Source: Varroa destructor (Eukaryota; Arthropoda; Arachnida; Mesostigmata; Varroidae). Taken from it: a stretch of 64,000 bases of DNA. The notes beneath the pieces are model-generated. The model saw nothing but the letters and a program-made list of their open reading frames with translations, had not been told where the DNA came from and made no database searches. A program made the translations under genes and the position numbers. The stretch lies in NCBI RefSeq assembly GCF_002443255.2, contig NW_019211457.1:25784921-25848920 (forward strand), written 5' to 3'. Positions 38,434 to 49,450 of the stretch are shown here, piece by piece. How positions within the stretch are numbered: position 1 is the first letter of the stretch; each line of letters begins with the position of its first letter.

Positions 38434-38854
38434 TTTATTAAAATTAGGTTTCATTCAACGTTTTAATACAATGTTCCATTTTTGACATTATTTCGAGCTC
38501 TCTGAACCTACCTTAACGTCTAGATAAAAAAAAAACCAAGCAAATGAAAATGTGATTATTTAAATTAATAACCTACTACGTTTTCGTTTACACAGCCTTT
38601 TTATTACAATGGGTTACAATGACAAAGCAGATACGCAACTATTCGTCAAAGAAAGAAAGGGATAACGATTCTTCTCATGTCGTTTGCCCTACAGCAAAGA
38701 GATAAGCCAATACCCAATCTAAATGCATCACTTTTTTACATAGTTTAACCCCCGATGCTCTATTAACATAAAAAATAGTGAGCACGTTTGACCCTCGTAC
38801 ACTTTTACTCAGACTATTTGTTTTCTATCATTGGTTTTATAGAATTAGCAGTTT

Positions 38855-40443
38855 TTACGCTGCAGTAATGGATTGGAAATCGACAGTATTAAAACGTTTT
38901 TCCATGAGATCTTCAACGGCAGCATAGTACTTTATCAGATCCTCGTGTGGGTGCACCAGCACAACGGAGCACTGCCTCTTAAGGCCCATGGCCCCGCCGA
39001 TGTCGTAACGGCTTGGTACGTAAATATACGAAATTTGGTTCTGTTCGCAAACGATGGGCAAGTGGCAGTAAATATCGACAGGAGAAATATCACCGGCCAG
39101 AATGCATAATCCTTTTTCTTCTTTTCGGAGAGCGCGCTGCACAGCCTTGATGCCACATGTTAGTGCCGGCTTGACCTTTGCCTTGGAGCTTTTGCGAGCC
39201 TCCCGGAGTTCGTTTTCCTTCTCTGAGGCTTTTTTCAACAACTTGTACACCTTCTTGCAATCTTTCTCCGTAGCCATCGGAAGGGCGACCGCATTACAGT
39301 TATTGAGCTTTTGCTCGTAAGTCAGTTGGTCACCTCCACCATCGACTAAAGTTTCTTCGGCGTCGGTTACGTCTGCAAGTGACTGCGAGCAAGGCAAGAA
39401 AAAAGAATACTTACTATTTAAAGTAAGGTGATAAATTGATTTGTGTTAGCATTAACCGACTCAATAAGAGTCGGTCCGTCGCCGTCATATAATTTCATGG
39501 GTATTTCGAGCTTAGCGAGCATTCGCGCCGTTCAGTTATATTTTAGACATAACTTTCAGCAACTGAAATAAAGTGCTTTACGATTATTTCACCTCTAATC
39601 TAGACTACTCCACCAAATACCCCAAAGTTTACAAAGCGATCACGTTAGTACTGTACAGTCACCAACACATGCATATAATCGTATGATATGACACGACAAC
39701 TGTTCCTATTGAGGCTTCAAAACCAATAGATTATAAGACACATTCTAACTGTAACATACTTTACAGTATCTGTATGAAAAAATTGTCACTTGTAACTACT
39801 GTGTCCATTAACCAGTGCAAATATACAATAAAATATAGCAGAATTATCTTGATTCTATGCCATGATAACTTTTTTAAAGCTAGTAAAACATTAGTTGAAC
39901 TTAATTACCTCTCAACAGCTTCAAATCTGATTAAGAGATTTAGAGACAGATCAAATATTTAAAAGCAAAACGTTTCAGTTTCAATTTACTACGAGCTTTT
40001 GAAGCATGTTTTTTTACTCAGTGAGCAAGTATTCTATTGCGAAGCTGCTAGAAAACGGCCGTTTCGTATCATTTTAACACGCTTGACATAACACGCATTA
40101 AGTCAAGAGCATGTTCTCCAGTGTAGAGTTATTTTATACGTGGACCGAATCTTAATCCGCGACAAGGCTATAATTGTCTTAAACATGACTACAAATTAGT
40201 TTCACTATCAATATCTTAGCTTCCTAGTACTAATACTATGCTATACTTACGTTCGTGCAAGACATTAGTATCAAATATTTACTGAACAATTCGTCAAGCA
40301 CGCCTACGCGCGAATTTATTTCACGGCCGCACTTAATAGTTCTATTAAATATATATTTGCCTCGCCATCTGTCAGTGTCCTACCTTTTTGGTCTTCTTTG
40401 TCTTGGGGGTTTCGCCGTCGCCTTCGTATTCACGTTTTCCCAT
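38855..40443 (-). CDS. NHP2: NHP2, H/ACA ribonucleoprotein complex subunit 2
   Basis: Minus strand, two exons. Exon 1 is 40443-40384 (20 codons, MGKREYEGDGETPKTKKTKK). Exon 2 is 39382-38855 (175 codons plus stop). The phase-0 intron has a GTAGGA donor and a GCTCGCAG acceptor. The total is 195 residues against about 150-160 in human and fly; the excess is a charged, Lys/Glu-rich N-terminal and central stretch. The L7Ae/NHP2 RNA-binding fold is clear: CGIKAVQRALRKEEKGLCIL, AGDISPVDIYCHLP, YIYVPSRYDIGGAMG and VVLVHPHED match the kink-turn protein family, and LTYEQKLNNCNAVALP matches the NHP2-specific segment before it. NHP2 binds H/ACA guide RNAs with dyskerin, NOP10 and GAR1 in the nucleolus, Cajal bodies and telomerase RNP. 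Exon 1 alone is too short for ORF finding but has the typical lysine-rich start. The gene is divergent from RPC9. Confidence 0.93.
39455..39475. repeat. 8-bp stem, 5-nt loop in the NHP2 intron
   Basis: ACCGACTC at 39455-39462 pairs with GAGTCGGT at 39468-39475 across AATAA. Introns of snoRNP genes often host snoRNAs, so I looked for C/D boxes (RTGATGA, CTGA) and an ACA tail on the minus strand and did not find a convincing set. Confidence 0.5.
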
Positions 40444-40874
40444 TTTGTCTGTCGATGGTGACACGAAAGTGATAATGTACAACTATTGCTATGCGATGCG
40501 AACCACCTCAAGTTAAGCACGTGGGGTCATAATCAGAATATTAGTGCTTTGCGTCCTCTAGGTACCACAAAAAGAACCACAGGCTGGTAACAACAATTGT
40601 AAGGCACGCACCGCCGTGGTGCGGGCTGGTATAGAAAAAAATTAAGAATACTTAATCTATATTAAACTATCTAGTATACACTGAAATTCAGCCCTCTCTG
40701 ATGATGTTAAATTATATGGGGATCTGTTACTATTAGATCGTTGTAATGATGCAAATATGGTACCACGAATGTAAACAATGGCTTGTGAAAGAGTGCAGCA
40801 AAGTTTTGTTCTAACAAAGTTGTAAGTAAGATTTTAAACCAAGTGATTTATTTATGATTACTACCATAATTAAA
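40444..40874. promoter_or_regulatory. Divergent promoter region NHP2 / RPC9
   Basis: About 430 bases separate the start codons of NHP2 (minus) and RPC9 (plus). The region must hold both promoters and both 5' leaders. No TATA box at a usable distance from either start was recognised. A strong donor-like GTAAGTAAG at 40822 lies just upstream of the RPC9 start and may mark a 5' leader intron. Confidence 0.6.
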
Positions 40875-41792
40875 ATGAGTGTAGTTAAGCCAATGGCTGC
40901 TCTACTGAGCAACTTCGAGGTTCTTTCGATACTCAGAGCATCTCAGGCCGAGGCGAAATCTTGCAAAAGTTTGGCGACACTGAGTTACGAAACTTTGAAA
41001 CATCTCGAACAGAGTCCAGCTGCCAAACAGAGTGAAGCCGTTGTTGTCGCATTCCTCCAGGAGATCAAGGACTTCCCGAAACCTCTTAGCAAGGCTGAAA
41101 AGCTTCAGTTACTAAATCTACGACCAACGAACGTTGCAGAATTACAAGTATATTTCATATAAACATTTTGGATCACATACGCTAGCGAGTACCGTTTTTA
41201 TAATTGCTAGAGTGATTATTAGAGGCCTATTTAGTTGGTGCAATATCTTTTGATAGATAGGGTCTTATTGATAGTTTTCTCTTGAACTCTAATATATTAC
41301 CCATAATATCGCTTCTGTGCTACAAGAACTAGGGTGTGGAAAACCGGTTACTGACAGCTTTAGAGAAAAAATATCAAAACTAATGCAGTATCTCTGAGAC
41401 GAAATGGTGGTATCAAGCTGTTTTTCTTTAACTGCACATAGTTTGTATTTTAAACCGTTCTTGGGTGCCATTATGGAATGACTAATTATGAATTGAATGT
41501 CGAGCAAAAAAAATAAAACAAACAGTTGGCAAATAAAAAAAAGTGAAATTTATTAGGACTTCGTAGGCGAATCCGTATCGAAAGGCATATTGAGTGAGCT
41601 AATGTGACTAACTATTGAAATGGTATCATTTTCATTTCTAATTTTGTTTTTTTTGCTTTCTTTTGTTCCTGACAGGTGATTATCGAGAATGTTGAGGAAC
41701 GATTAACAGAGCAGGAACTCGATTCGCTGCTTGAGATAGTCAGCAGGTTAATTCCTCCACTAGAAGAGGAGGTTATGGAACAAGAAAGCTGA
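40875..41792 (+). CDS. CRCP: RPC9/CRCP, RNA polymerase III subunit
   Basis: Plus strand, two exons: 40875-41147 (91 codons) and 41676-41792 (38 codons plus TGA). They join in phase 0 (GTATAT donor; TTTGTTCCTGACAG acceptor), giving 129 residues against 148 in human. Landmarks are ALLSNFEVL near the N-terminus, LSYETLKHLEQSP, FLQEIKDFPKPLSKAEKLQLLNLRP and, across the junction, ENVEERLTEQELDSLLEIV, all matching the RPC9/Rpb4-like fold. The subunit pairs with RPC8 in the Pol III stalk and helps initiation; in vertebrates it is also linked to CGRP receptor signalling. Start choice: ATG 40875 has A at -3, while ATG 40854 has T at -3 and adds seven unconserved residues. ATG 40890 (CCAATGG) is also possible and lies just before the conserved ALLSN. 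The acidic tail is short (EEEVMEQES). Confidence 0.93.
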
Positions 41793-44521
41793 AATTTGTT
41801 GAGATTGGAAATCAAGTAAAAATAAAAACGTTATTTCTAATTAAAAGACTTGAGTGGTATAATGTGAGAAACGCATGTGTGAAACAATGGAACGTATCCT
41901 AGTTAACGACAATACATTTACGCACCCTACATTTTTAAACAGCAGGTTTTTTTGTTGACCCGGTAAAATTTGCGACGAGATTACATCGTCATTACAGATA
42001 CTCATGCTGACAGATACCCGCCTATCGAAACCTGCTGCAAGAAAACGTAATCAAACCCGTGCTGTTCTTAACCGTGCAGTTCATCATTGGGCACATCGAA
42101 TCGTGACAACCATTCAGTGCACACAAAAGAGTACTTATGAGAATGCCTGATAAACGTTTATGTGATGATCTTATTGAATATTCAACGATCTATTTTGTTT
42201 GGCAAACTACGTATTGGAATTGATGTTATACAAATATCGAAGAAGCACCGTATTTTTATGGAAAAATGAAATCACATTTTTTTTCCGCTGAAATTATTTA
42301 TTTTCTCATGTTTTTAGTAAATTATAGAAAGCTGCTGTGTATTTTGAGGGAGCTCACTTTGGGACCGACCTCCTGTTAAAAATTACTATTCAATTTTTAT
42401 CGAAACCTACTTTTCTAATCGTTGGGAACGAACGGATCTGATGACAAGTGCAACGAAGTACGAAAGAGCAAGTGGCAAATCAACCAGTTATATGGTTTCA
42501 CTTACGCTATAATTATATTACGGCACTTAGGTCCGATACGGACCCGTACGTTTTTAACATTAAATACGTTCTGCTTTTTTAAAGGAAATTAAGGATTAAT
42601 GATTTATGCATACCTGATTTAATTTCTTTTTATAATATATTTAAAATATTTAAAATACTTGTCTGGCACTGTGGAGCTAAATTCTAGATCTCATATGCGT
42701 AGGGATTTTAACATTACCTAAGTAATATAAAGCGTAAGTTACTTGAAAATATATAGCTGATGTTATTCTCACTGGTTCTAATGTTCTGATTCCTATCCAA
42801 AACGCCTCTGGTTTAAATAGCAAGCACAGAGGTACACTACTGAGAAGTATAATCAAAACGTAAATAGTACAGAGGCTCCAATCTGAGTTTTCTTTATAAA
42901 CCTAACACATTTTTTTCATGTTAATTGACGACGAAATTATTTTGGTTAGTGTTGGCAACAGGGATTACTTGCCTTCTGTTTCAACGATATGAAGTTCATT
43001 TATATAGCACGTACTGAGTTTAAATTTCCATTCATTTAAATTAACGTGCGACATCTAATGGATTTCAGCTTTATATAATATACTAAATACGAATATTCCT
43101 GTCCGAATGTGGTACATTAGAAGTAATTACAATTTTCAAGCAAACCATTTAAAAATATCCTAAACATGGAAACAGCTATAATTTTATATCGGGCTGATGA
43201 TAGTTGTATAATGGGATTAATCGCACAATTATTTGTGTAGGAAGCCGTAATTCCAGAAATAAAAAAAATTAAGTCACATCAGATCAGCGCGGCCTCCCCA
43301 CCCTCTTTGAAGTTCCGTTGAGTTTTGTTGTAGTGGAAGAGCCCTACGGCCAGTAAGTGCTACCTTCAGGCAACGCTCGATTTAGTTTTCGTGTAATACT
43401 GGATACGCCCATCATTCACCAGCTGGAAAACGAGAGATTATAACCTGTAGCATCAAGACATCCCTTTCATTGGAGCTTCAAATGTGAGTGGCTATATAGT
43501 GAAATAAGGTCTGGCAGAGAAAAGATGCGACTTGTGCAGTGACGTTTTACTGTCGTTAAATTTTATTTGTCAAACCAAACATCTATGGGTGAAAAACACG
43601 AAAATAGCAGAACGCGTTCAACTTCATCGATTCATACTGGTTGGCTAAATTTCCGTCTCATTGATTTTTCTGATCCTTTAATAAATAAAAAGAATCTAGC
43701 GATTATGGTTGACAATGCTGTACTTTAAAAGGTTTCGACGGGCGTCTACCAATTCATCAACTTATTTCTGTTCTCCTGAAGATTCAGATGTAAGCAGAGT
43801 ACCGTCATTACAAAGATTTATGTAAATCAACATAATCTTTTGATTTCACAATACTATCACAGTTCATTTCCGTATATCGGTTTCGTCCTCATTTCAAGCG
43901 CTATGGATTTTGGTCAATAGCTACAAAGAATCTACGAGATAAAAACGACTGAGATAAATACAGTTTGTTTAGCAGTAACGTAACTTTCAGTTTTTTCGCA
44001 ACGGCTGCTCTTTTGGTTAGATAGTTTGGCTAAATATGAATCAAGGAACGCCCGGATATATATGCATAATAATCTACAAATAATATAACATTCAAGTATA
44101 TTGTGGTAGGAAATTAAAAATAAATCTATACGATAAGATTGCTATAGTTTGTTAGAAACCAGGAAAACCATCGTTAATTGTTTTTTTAACAAGACCGCAA
44201 GTTAAAATAAACAGCTTCACTGGTAATTAATATTTCATACACAATGCATAGTTTAAAAATTTCTTATCGTATATTGAGAAATATAATGAATAGTGTTTAC
44301 TTTTGACCTATTGAAGCATGAAGCTATATCTCCCTACTTGATTTCATGAAGAATAATACCGTTTCAGTAACCTGTTCTGAGAAAAGGCTCACTATAGCTT
44401 AACAGTGCATCTTCGTGCAAACATTACTTTTACTTATCTCATCATTTATATTTCCTTCTTCGCTTTATGCAAACGCTATTTTGTAAGATATCGAGATCGT
44501 TCGAATCCACATAAGAACGAC
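41793..44521. other. Intergenic region between RPC9 and WDR91
   Basis: Begins with the RPC9 3' untranslated region (signal at 41821). The rest is AT-rich with no open frame of note and no recognised repeat. The last few hundred bases are the 5' flank of WDR91; an open frame continues upstream of its start to 44405 but is not conserved. Confidence 0.5.
41821..41826 (+). terminator. Polyadenylation signal AATAAA of RPC9
   Basis: AATAAA 29 bases after the RPC9 stop codon, in an A-rich context, at a typical position for a short 3' untranslated region. Confidence 0.6.
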
Positions 44522-45749
44522 ATGGCCTGCGCAATTCAGTACGTAGACGAGTTAGTACGAGACTACCTTCTCTATCGCGGATTTGTTAGTACATTGAAGT
44601 CGTTCGAAGTCGATCAAAAGAATGACAGGACTCGTGCCATGCGGGCAGACAAAATTGTGGAGTCACTCGCCGGACACATTGATGCGGGCGAACTGGAGAC
44701 GTTGCGCGATACCTGGCACCATCTTGATACTCAGATGTTCCGTCGGCTGGAGCACTCGTACCAGAACCCGGTACGAAAAATGGAGCTTGGTCTTTACCGA
44801 TTTTACCTAGTCACGTGCGTCAGTACGGGCAAGGCAGACAAGGTTAGTTGGCTATGCTACTTGTATAAGTACTTCCCCAACGCATTCGCCAATTACGGTG
44901 ATACTTGCGTCGAGTATATGTTTAGGCGATGGATATCATTCAGAAATCGATAAAGACGTTCAAAATACAGCCGAGCAGTATCTCGGACATGTCAATCACC
45001 GATATTAACAGCGAGCCAGGCCCGTTTGAGTTAGCATCAAATTTGCATTGAATATAAGAAAATTGTTTTTGGTACCTCAGAGCTGAAAGATAATTTCCCT
45101 ACCAGTTCTTCAGACATAACTAATACTATAATTTTAATGCACAGAGATATCTAATGAATGCATCTCATCCGTTTAGATATCAGACGCAGAGTATAATAGA
45201 TAACCATTTTTCTAGTGTGTCACATAATTATCCCCACATCCTTTAGAAAACTTCTGGCAAAAACCAATAGGAACTTTTGCGGTAATATTGCATTAAAATA
45301 TTCTTTGCGATTGTCGTTTTCCTCTTCTTCGGTTTACATTGGTTTAGGTAACAGAGTTCTTCGAAAAGATGACACCGGAAATTCAAGGCCAACCTGAATG
45401 GAAGGAATGGTTCGTCCTACCGTTCGTTAAAGTACCCGAGGAGAACCCTGTGTTCCAACTTTACTTCACCCGCCATTGGCAAGAATCGCTCATGGTGTCG
45501 CTTCGAAATCTTCTCTCAGTGGTATTTCAAAATGCCCCGTTACCGACGCTTCTGCAATATGAGGAGGACGCCAATCGAATCAAGGAGCTGGAAGAAGAGA
45601 ATGAATCTTTGCGGCGCCAGTTAGCCGCACTTCGGGGCGAAGCTGAGGCTCAGAAAAAATCGGAATTCAGTCCTGAGCACGCTCTTCGAGCTCCCGATGA
45701 ACTGATCGATGATTTTTATGTGATCGCTCAAAGTCAACAGAGCAAGTAG
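44522..45749 (+). CDS. WDR91: WDR91 N-terminal half (LisH and coiled coil); WD40 half not found
   Basis: Two exons: 44522-44842 (107 codons) and 45348-45749 (133 codons plus TAG). They join in phase 0 (GTTAGT donor, GGTTTAG acceptor), giving 240 residues. The LisH-type start reads YVDELVRDYLLYRGFVSTLKSFE. It is followed by DKIVESLAGHI, LRDTWHHLDTQMFRRLE, LYRFYLVTCVSTGKADKV, EWKEWFVLPFVKVPEENPVF and SLRNLLSVVFQ, all collinear with human WDR91. A coiled coil follows near residues 190-215 (RIKELEEENESLRRQLAAL). WDR91 acts with WDR81 on early endosomes to lower PI3P and drive Rab conversion; its C-terminal WD40 propeller is essential in animals (about 750 residues in human). Here a TAG comes directly after the coiled coil. 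A GTAGTT donor (45746) overlaps that stop, so splicing to distant WD40 exons is possible. The ATG context is ACGACATGG. The gene is either truncated, or continues beyond an intron of more than 18 kb. Confidence 0.88.
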
Positions 45750-48570
45750 TTGGGTTGTTACGTAAACATCATTGCTATGGTATGAATTCAGCAAAAAAAG
45801 ATAGACATTAATTTAAGCTCGTAAGTTAGTGTGTTCGTTAATCTCTTCTCAGTTCAATAATTAGACACAAACGATTGAAACTTGAAAAGGTGTACGCTAT
45901 ATGTGAGAGACGGATTCGCGTCGTTTTGTAGAATTCATTTCTCGTACAAGACTGTGGTTGTTTACACAACAAGTCGCATTTCGCTCTGACTGACAGTTTT
46001 CCTACAATATTTTATTCGTGTTACTCATTTTATGAACATTTATAATGATAGTAATTGTATAACAGTATGCAGTTGCGTAATTAGGACACCACACAAGACC
46101 TGTCCGAATCTCAAAACATGTGGCTTGCGGTAAGCGAATGACTAAAAGCCCATATTTTTTCGAATAGCTAACACTAAGCGTCTACAATTGTCCATTTGTT
46201 GAATAAGTACTGACGAAACCTTATTGGCCGTTTAACATTTGGATAGATAAGGCTTGAAGGTTTGAAATGTATCTATTCAATAAAAAAATGCCACTTATGG
46301 GTTGTGCACAGACATTTGATAACTATTGATTTGCTGGAGTTTTAGGTTGAAGCCGGAACACTCGTGATTTTTAACATTTTTTGTTCATGTCACACATTTT
46401 ACAATAAACGAAAGTCACTGATATACCTTACATCTAAACAGTTTCTGTAAATACACTTAGGAGAAATATGTATGCGCATAAAAAAAATGTTAAATTTATA
46501 ATCATGCGGCTATGAAGGAATGGTTGACCATTTCGCATAAGCACAACACCGCTATCGATAAAACAATATGGAGCTCGTTACCTTTGAATGGCAGCGTTAA
46601 TATATAGAATGTAGAATATATTACATGAGGGTGTAATTAACAGTAAAAAAAAGATAAATAATCGTATAGGATAACGGAAGGGCAGTAACCGTTTTACCAC
46701 TTTGTAAATAGCATAAAAAATTAGAGCTTTAATTTATTCGCACCGATGCGCACCGATCTATCTATTATATGCAACAGGTGAGATGATTATAAATTATGGA
46801 AGTTATATTTTGAGTAATAAAAATTCCAAGTTACCTGGCAAGATTATTTGCTTCGGTGTTATTTTATAGTTATGAAATTGAGACAAAACGTTAACAAAGT
46901 AGCAGTGTGGAATAATCTTATTCGTCGACGTCGCAACCTGGTAAAACTAGGAATTAGCTTGGATCAACTTGTTAATCGCTGGAAAATTTGGGAAATATAT
47001 TGTACTTTTTGCTTATCAAGCCCTTAGCATTTATCTTTCTATACGTTCTATTGTATAGAGCTTGCGAAAAGTAAAAAAGACTATTGTAGGGAAACGGAGA
47101 AACGAAACGATTATAACAAAATGTCAGGGTATTTCATTCACGTTGTAGAAGTCTGTTCTATTGTTTTACTGTGCTTTTGTCCTATCCGAGCAGAGCATCC
47201 GATGGATTGGACAGTTCTGAAGAATACACAGGAGCAAATAATAGTAGATATTGGTGCATTTATGGCGCATTCTTGCGACTGGCGCTGCAGATAAAATATG
47301 TTTTTATATTTACATGGTTGAATTATTCTTAGTGGAAATGGGCAACAAATACAGTAATGGTACATTTTTACGATTGAAGGCTAGGATGCAGAGTTTCAAA
47401 AATTGACGCAGCTACTCTTAACGAAAATTAAGCACTTAGGACAGTGAAGTTGTACATATATTTTAATCCCTTGAATGCTGCTGATATCCAATCACTGATT
47501 TAATTAATCTGAAAGATCACTGATTTGCACGGAAGGTAGCACTAGTGCATCCGTAGGCGACTGTCCCTGCTTCTCAAAGAAACTTTTACTAAAATCCTCG
47601 ATTCCAAAAAAGATTCTGCACCTTACAGCGAGTTTATTGCTATCGTTTTTAGTACTGGAGACTTTCTTATTAAGAGAGACGTCGAAGCTCACATGCGACC
47701 TGGCAAAGATTATTGAATCTAGAAAAATAATCCGAATGTCTGGTATTTATTACGTCTTGGCAGAGGTGGTAGTAAAAATACAGGCGTTCTACGCATGAAC
47801 TCATGAAGACAGTCTTATCTCTGCCCGAGTTTCTGTTTTGTAGCTCTCGCTATATGAAAAAGATTATAAAAAGCCAGAGGAAACAAGTTCATTTTGTAGA
47901 AGCATATAGTAGTAGTATTAAGGCGCATTTCTCCAATATACTAAGTATATATACTCCAATATATAAAGTTAGTTACTTAAAAACCGCATACTAGATTTCC
48001 AAGAGGATTAAGGTTTGTTGGAAGGTTAGGCGGATTTACTAACGAGGTTGATTTCTGATGTCCAGAAATTGGTTACAGAGAAGAATACTAGTTCGTACTA
48101 GCATGAAAGGTAACTACGGATATGCTGTACAGAGCTTTAAAACGAGCATTATTTGTTTGAGAAAACTTCTTGCGGAGTGTGTGGTCGCGAGCAGTATAAT
48201 TAATATATAGTAATCCTAAGGTTTTTTTATATATTACATTATACTATAATTATTACGTATCATAGTACAGTACGCATATATTATTTCTCGGCTAATTATA
48301 ACTAATAATTGTATTACAAATATCTAATATGTAAAGAAATTGTGAAGCTATGCCAGTTAGTGGCAATCGATGCGCGCCTAGCTTCATTGGGCTCAATTAT
48401 TCGAAGCTGAAACAGAAGTTCCTGCGCTTTTTAGAATAGACTTTTCTACTTTCGCCCGCTTGTTCACTTTCAATATGCCGTTCGAAAGCGCTCTTCCTAC
48501 TCTATCAATGTGCAACGGGTGCAATTTCAATTCGTAAGAACTTTCTAAAGATAAGTGCCTTAGGTAGGAA
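45750..48570. other. Intergenic region with repeat copy 1
   Basis: Contains AATAAA at 46279-46284, a possible WDR91 polyadenylation signal about 530 bases after the stop, and repeat copy 1 (46430-47060). No WD40-encoding exon was recognised. The remaining DNA is AT-rich without supported genes. Confidence 0.5.
46430..47060 (+). repeat. Dispersed repeat, copy 1
   Basis: Collinear with 54505-55185 through many short blocks: GCGCAT, ATGCGGCTA, GAATG then TTGACC, GCACCG/GCACAA, TAATTTATT, CTATCTATTAT, AATAATAAAAA, AGTTAT, GGAATAATC, ACTAG, TCAACT, and TTCTATTGTA at the end. Identity is imperfect, with indels, so the copies are old. No coding capacity, no clear terminal repeats. Confidence 0.7.
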
Positions 48571-49450
48571 AAAATGCATTTTCGACACCTCCTGTTTTAC
48601 GCATTTTGTCAAGATTGAAACTATTAGGGCTGTCGAAACAGCCGGGGCTACTTGTTTTGTGCACGGCAGCGACGCTATTGCTCAAAAAGCTGCTAAAGAG
48701 TCATTTGCCGAGTTTGAAAATATTATCCAGTAACTAGATTGTGTCCCTCGCTCCGGCCGACCATCTAAAACACTTTTGAAGGAATATGGCTGACCAACAA
48801 TTCAATAATCGGCTGACAAAAGGGTTGCAACCATACGAATGTTGCGGTTGATAACCGCTTCAGGTCGCGTGGTTTACACAGAAACCTGGAGCTAAGGTGC
48901 TTCGTGGATTATCTTAATCATACAAAAGCCTGCGGCTAAACATTGCACTATCTCGCGTGGTATCAAGCGTCGCGCAGTCATAATGATATTCTTTTTTTTC
49001 TTAAAAAAATACTTGCACTTTGCGTTTGGTGGGTTTCTGAGGGCCTAATCCACTGGAAACTACTTTTTACGAAACAGACAGTTAATGGGCGCATTTATTT
49101 AGCCTAGCTGTATCGTGTCAACCAGACTATTTAAAGAAAGGACCCGGCAAACGAGGCCAGATCATCCTCTAGGCAATGCGAAATAAAATGCCAACAAACA
49201 TAATCAAAGCTACTTTTCGAGACTTCAAATAACTTCTAGTAATAATTGGTCGCACCTTCATATACTTCGAATCCTGTGCAAACAAAAAAAAATGAAATTA
49301 AGAACCAGGCATTTCACAGTAAAGGGCTTCAAAACATAACTGAACGAGTTTTTCAACACCAAATTTAAAAATTTTTGGCTGAGGGGAGTGAGTAAACCAA
49401 CTAACATATGGCAGAAGGCCACGAACGAGGACGAGATATACATAACCTAA
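48571..49450 (+). mobile_element. Decayed mariner (Tc1/mariner superfamily) transposase
   Basis: Transposase motifs appear in order but in shifting frames. First comes HFRHLLFYAF (48577), the typical first helix. Then EFENI...DCVPRSGRPSKT (to about 48770), the SGRP/GRPPK-type linker. Next LCVWWVSEGLIHWKLL (49012), the W-W-D-x-x-G box that precedes the second catalytic Asp. It is followed by KQTVNGRIY and a run ending near SYTSNP (the YSPDLAP site). Last is LNEFFNTKFKNFWLRG with IWQKATNED (49348-49450), the conserved C-terminus. Each frame has stops, and the part between SGRPS and VWW is about 230 bases shorter than expected, so the DNA-binding to catalytic linker is partly deleted. The VWW box has lost its following Asp (VWWV). 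Terminal inverted repeats were not identified. It is a fossil that cannot transpose by itself. Closest in style to Mos1-like mariners. Confidence 0.88.

Larger units (their letters stand above)
35865..38854. other. Intergenic region between TMEM41B and NHP2
   Basis: Upstream flank of TMEM41B and downstream flank of NHP2. A minus-strand frame at 38166-37867 (99 codons) starts with a hydrophobic, signal-like segment (LVTPLIFVINVNFLS) but matches nothing I know. An 11-bp unit TGTTCATAAAG is doubled in tandem at 37650-37671. The sequence TTTATT at 38599-38604 is AATAAA on the minus strand, about 250 bases past the NHP2 stop, and could be its polyadenylation signal. Confidence 0.5.

Noticed and set aside
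39383..40383. snoRNA inside the NHP2 intron
   Set aside because: Only a small stem-loop was found; no C/D box pair or H and ACA boxes on the transcribed strand.
44405..44521. Upstream extension of WDR91 exon 1 (39 residues)
   Set aside because: The residues are hydrophobic and not conserved, while the ATG at 44522 coincides with the start of the LisH homology and has a good context.
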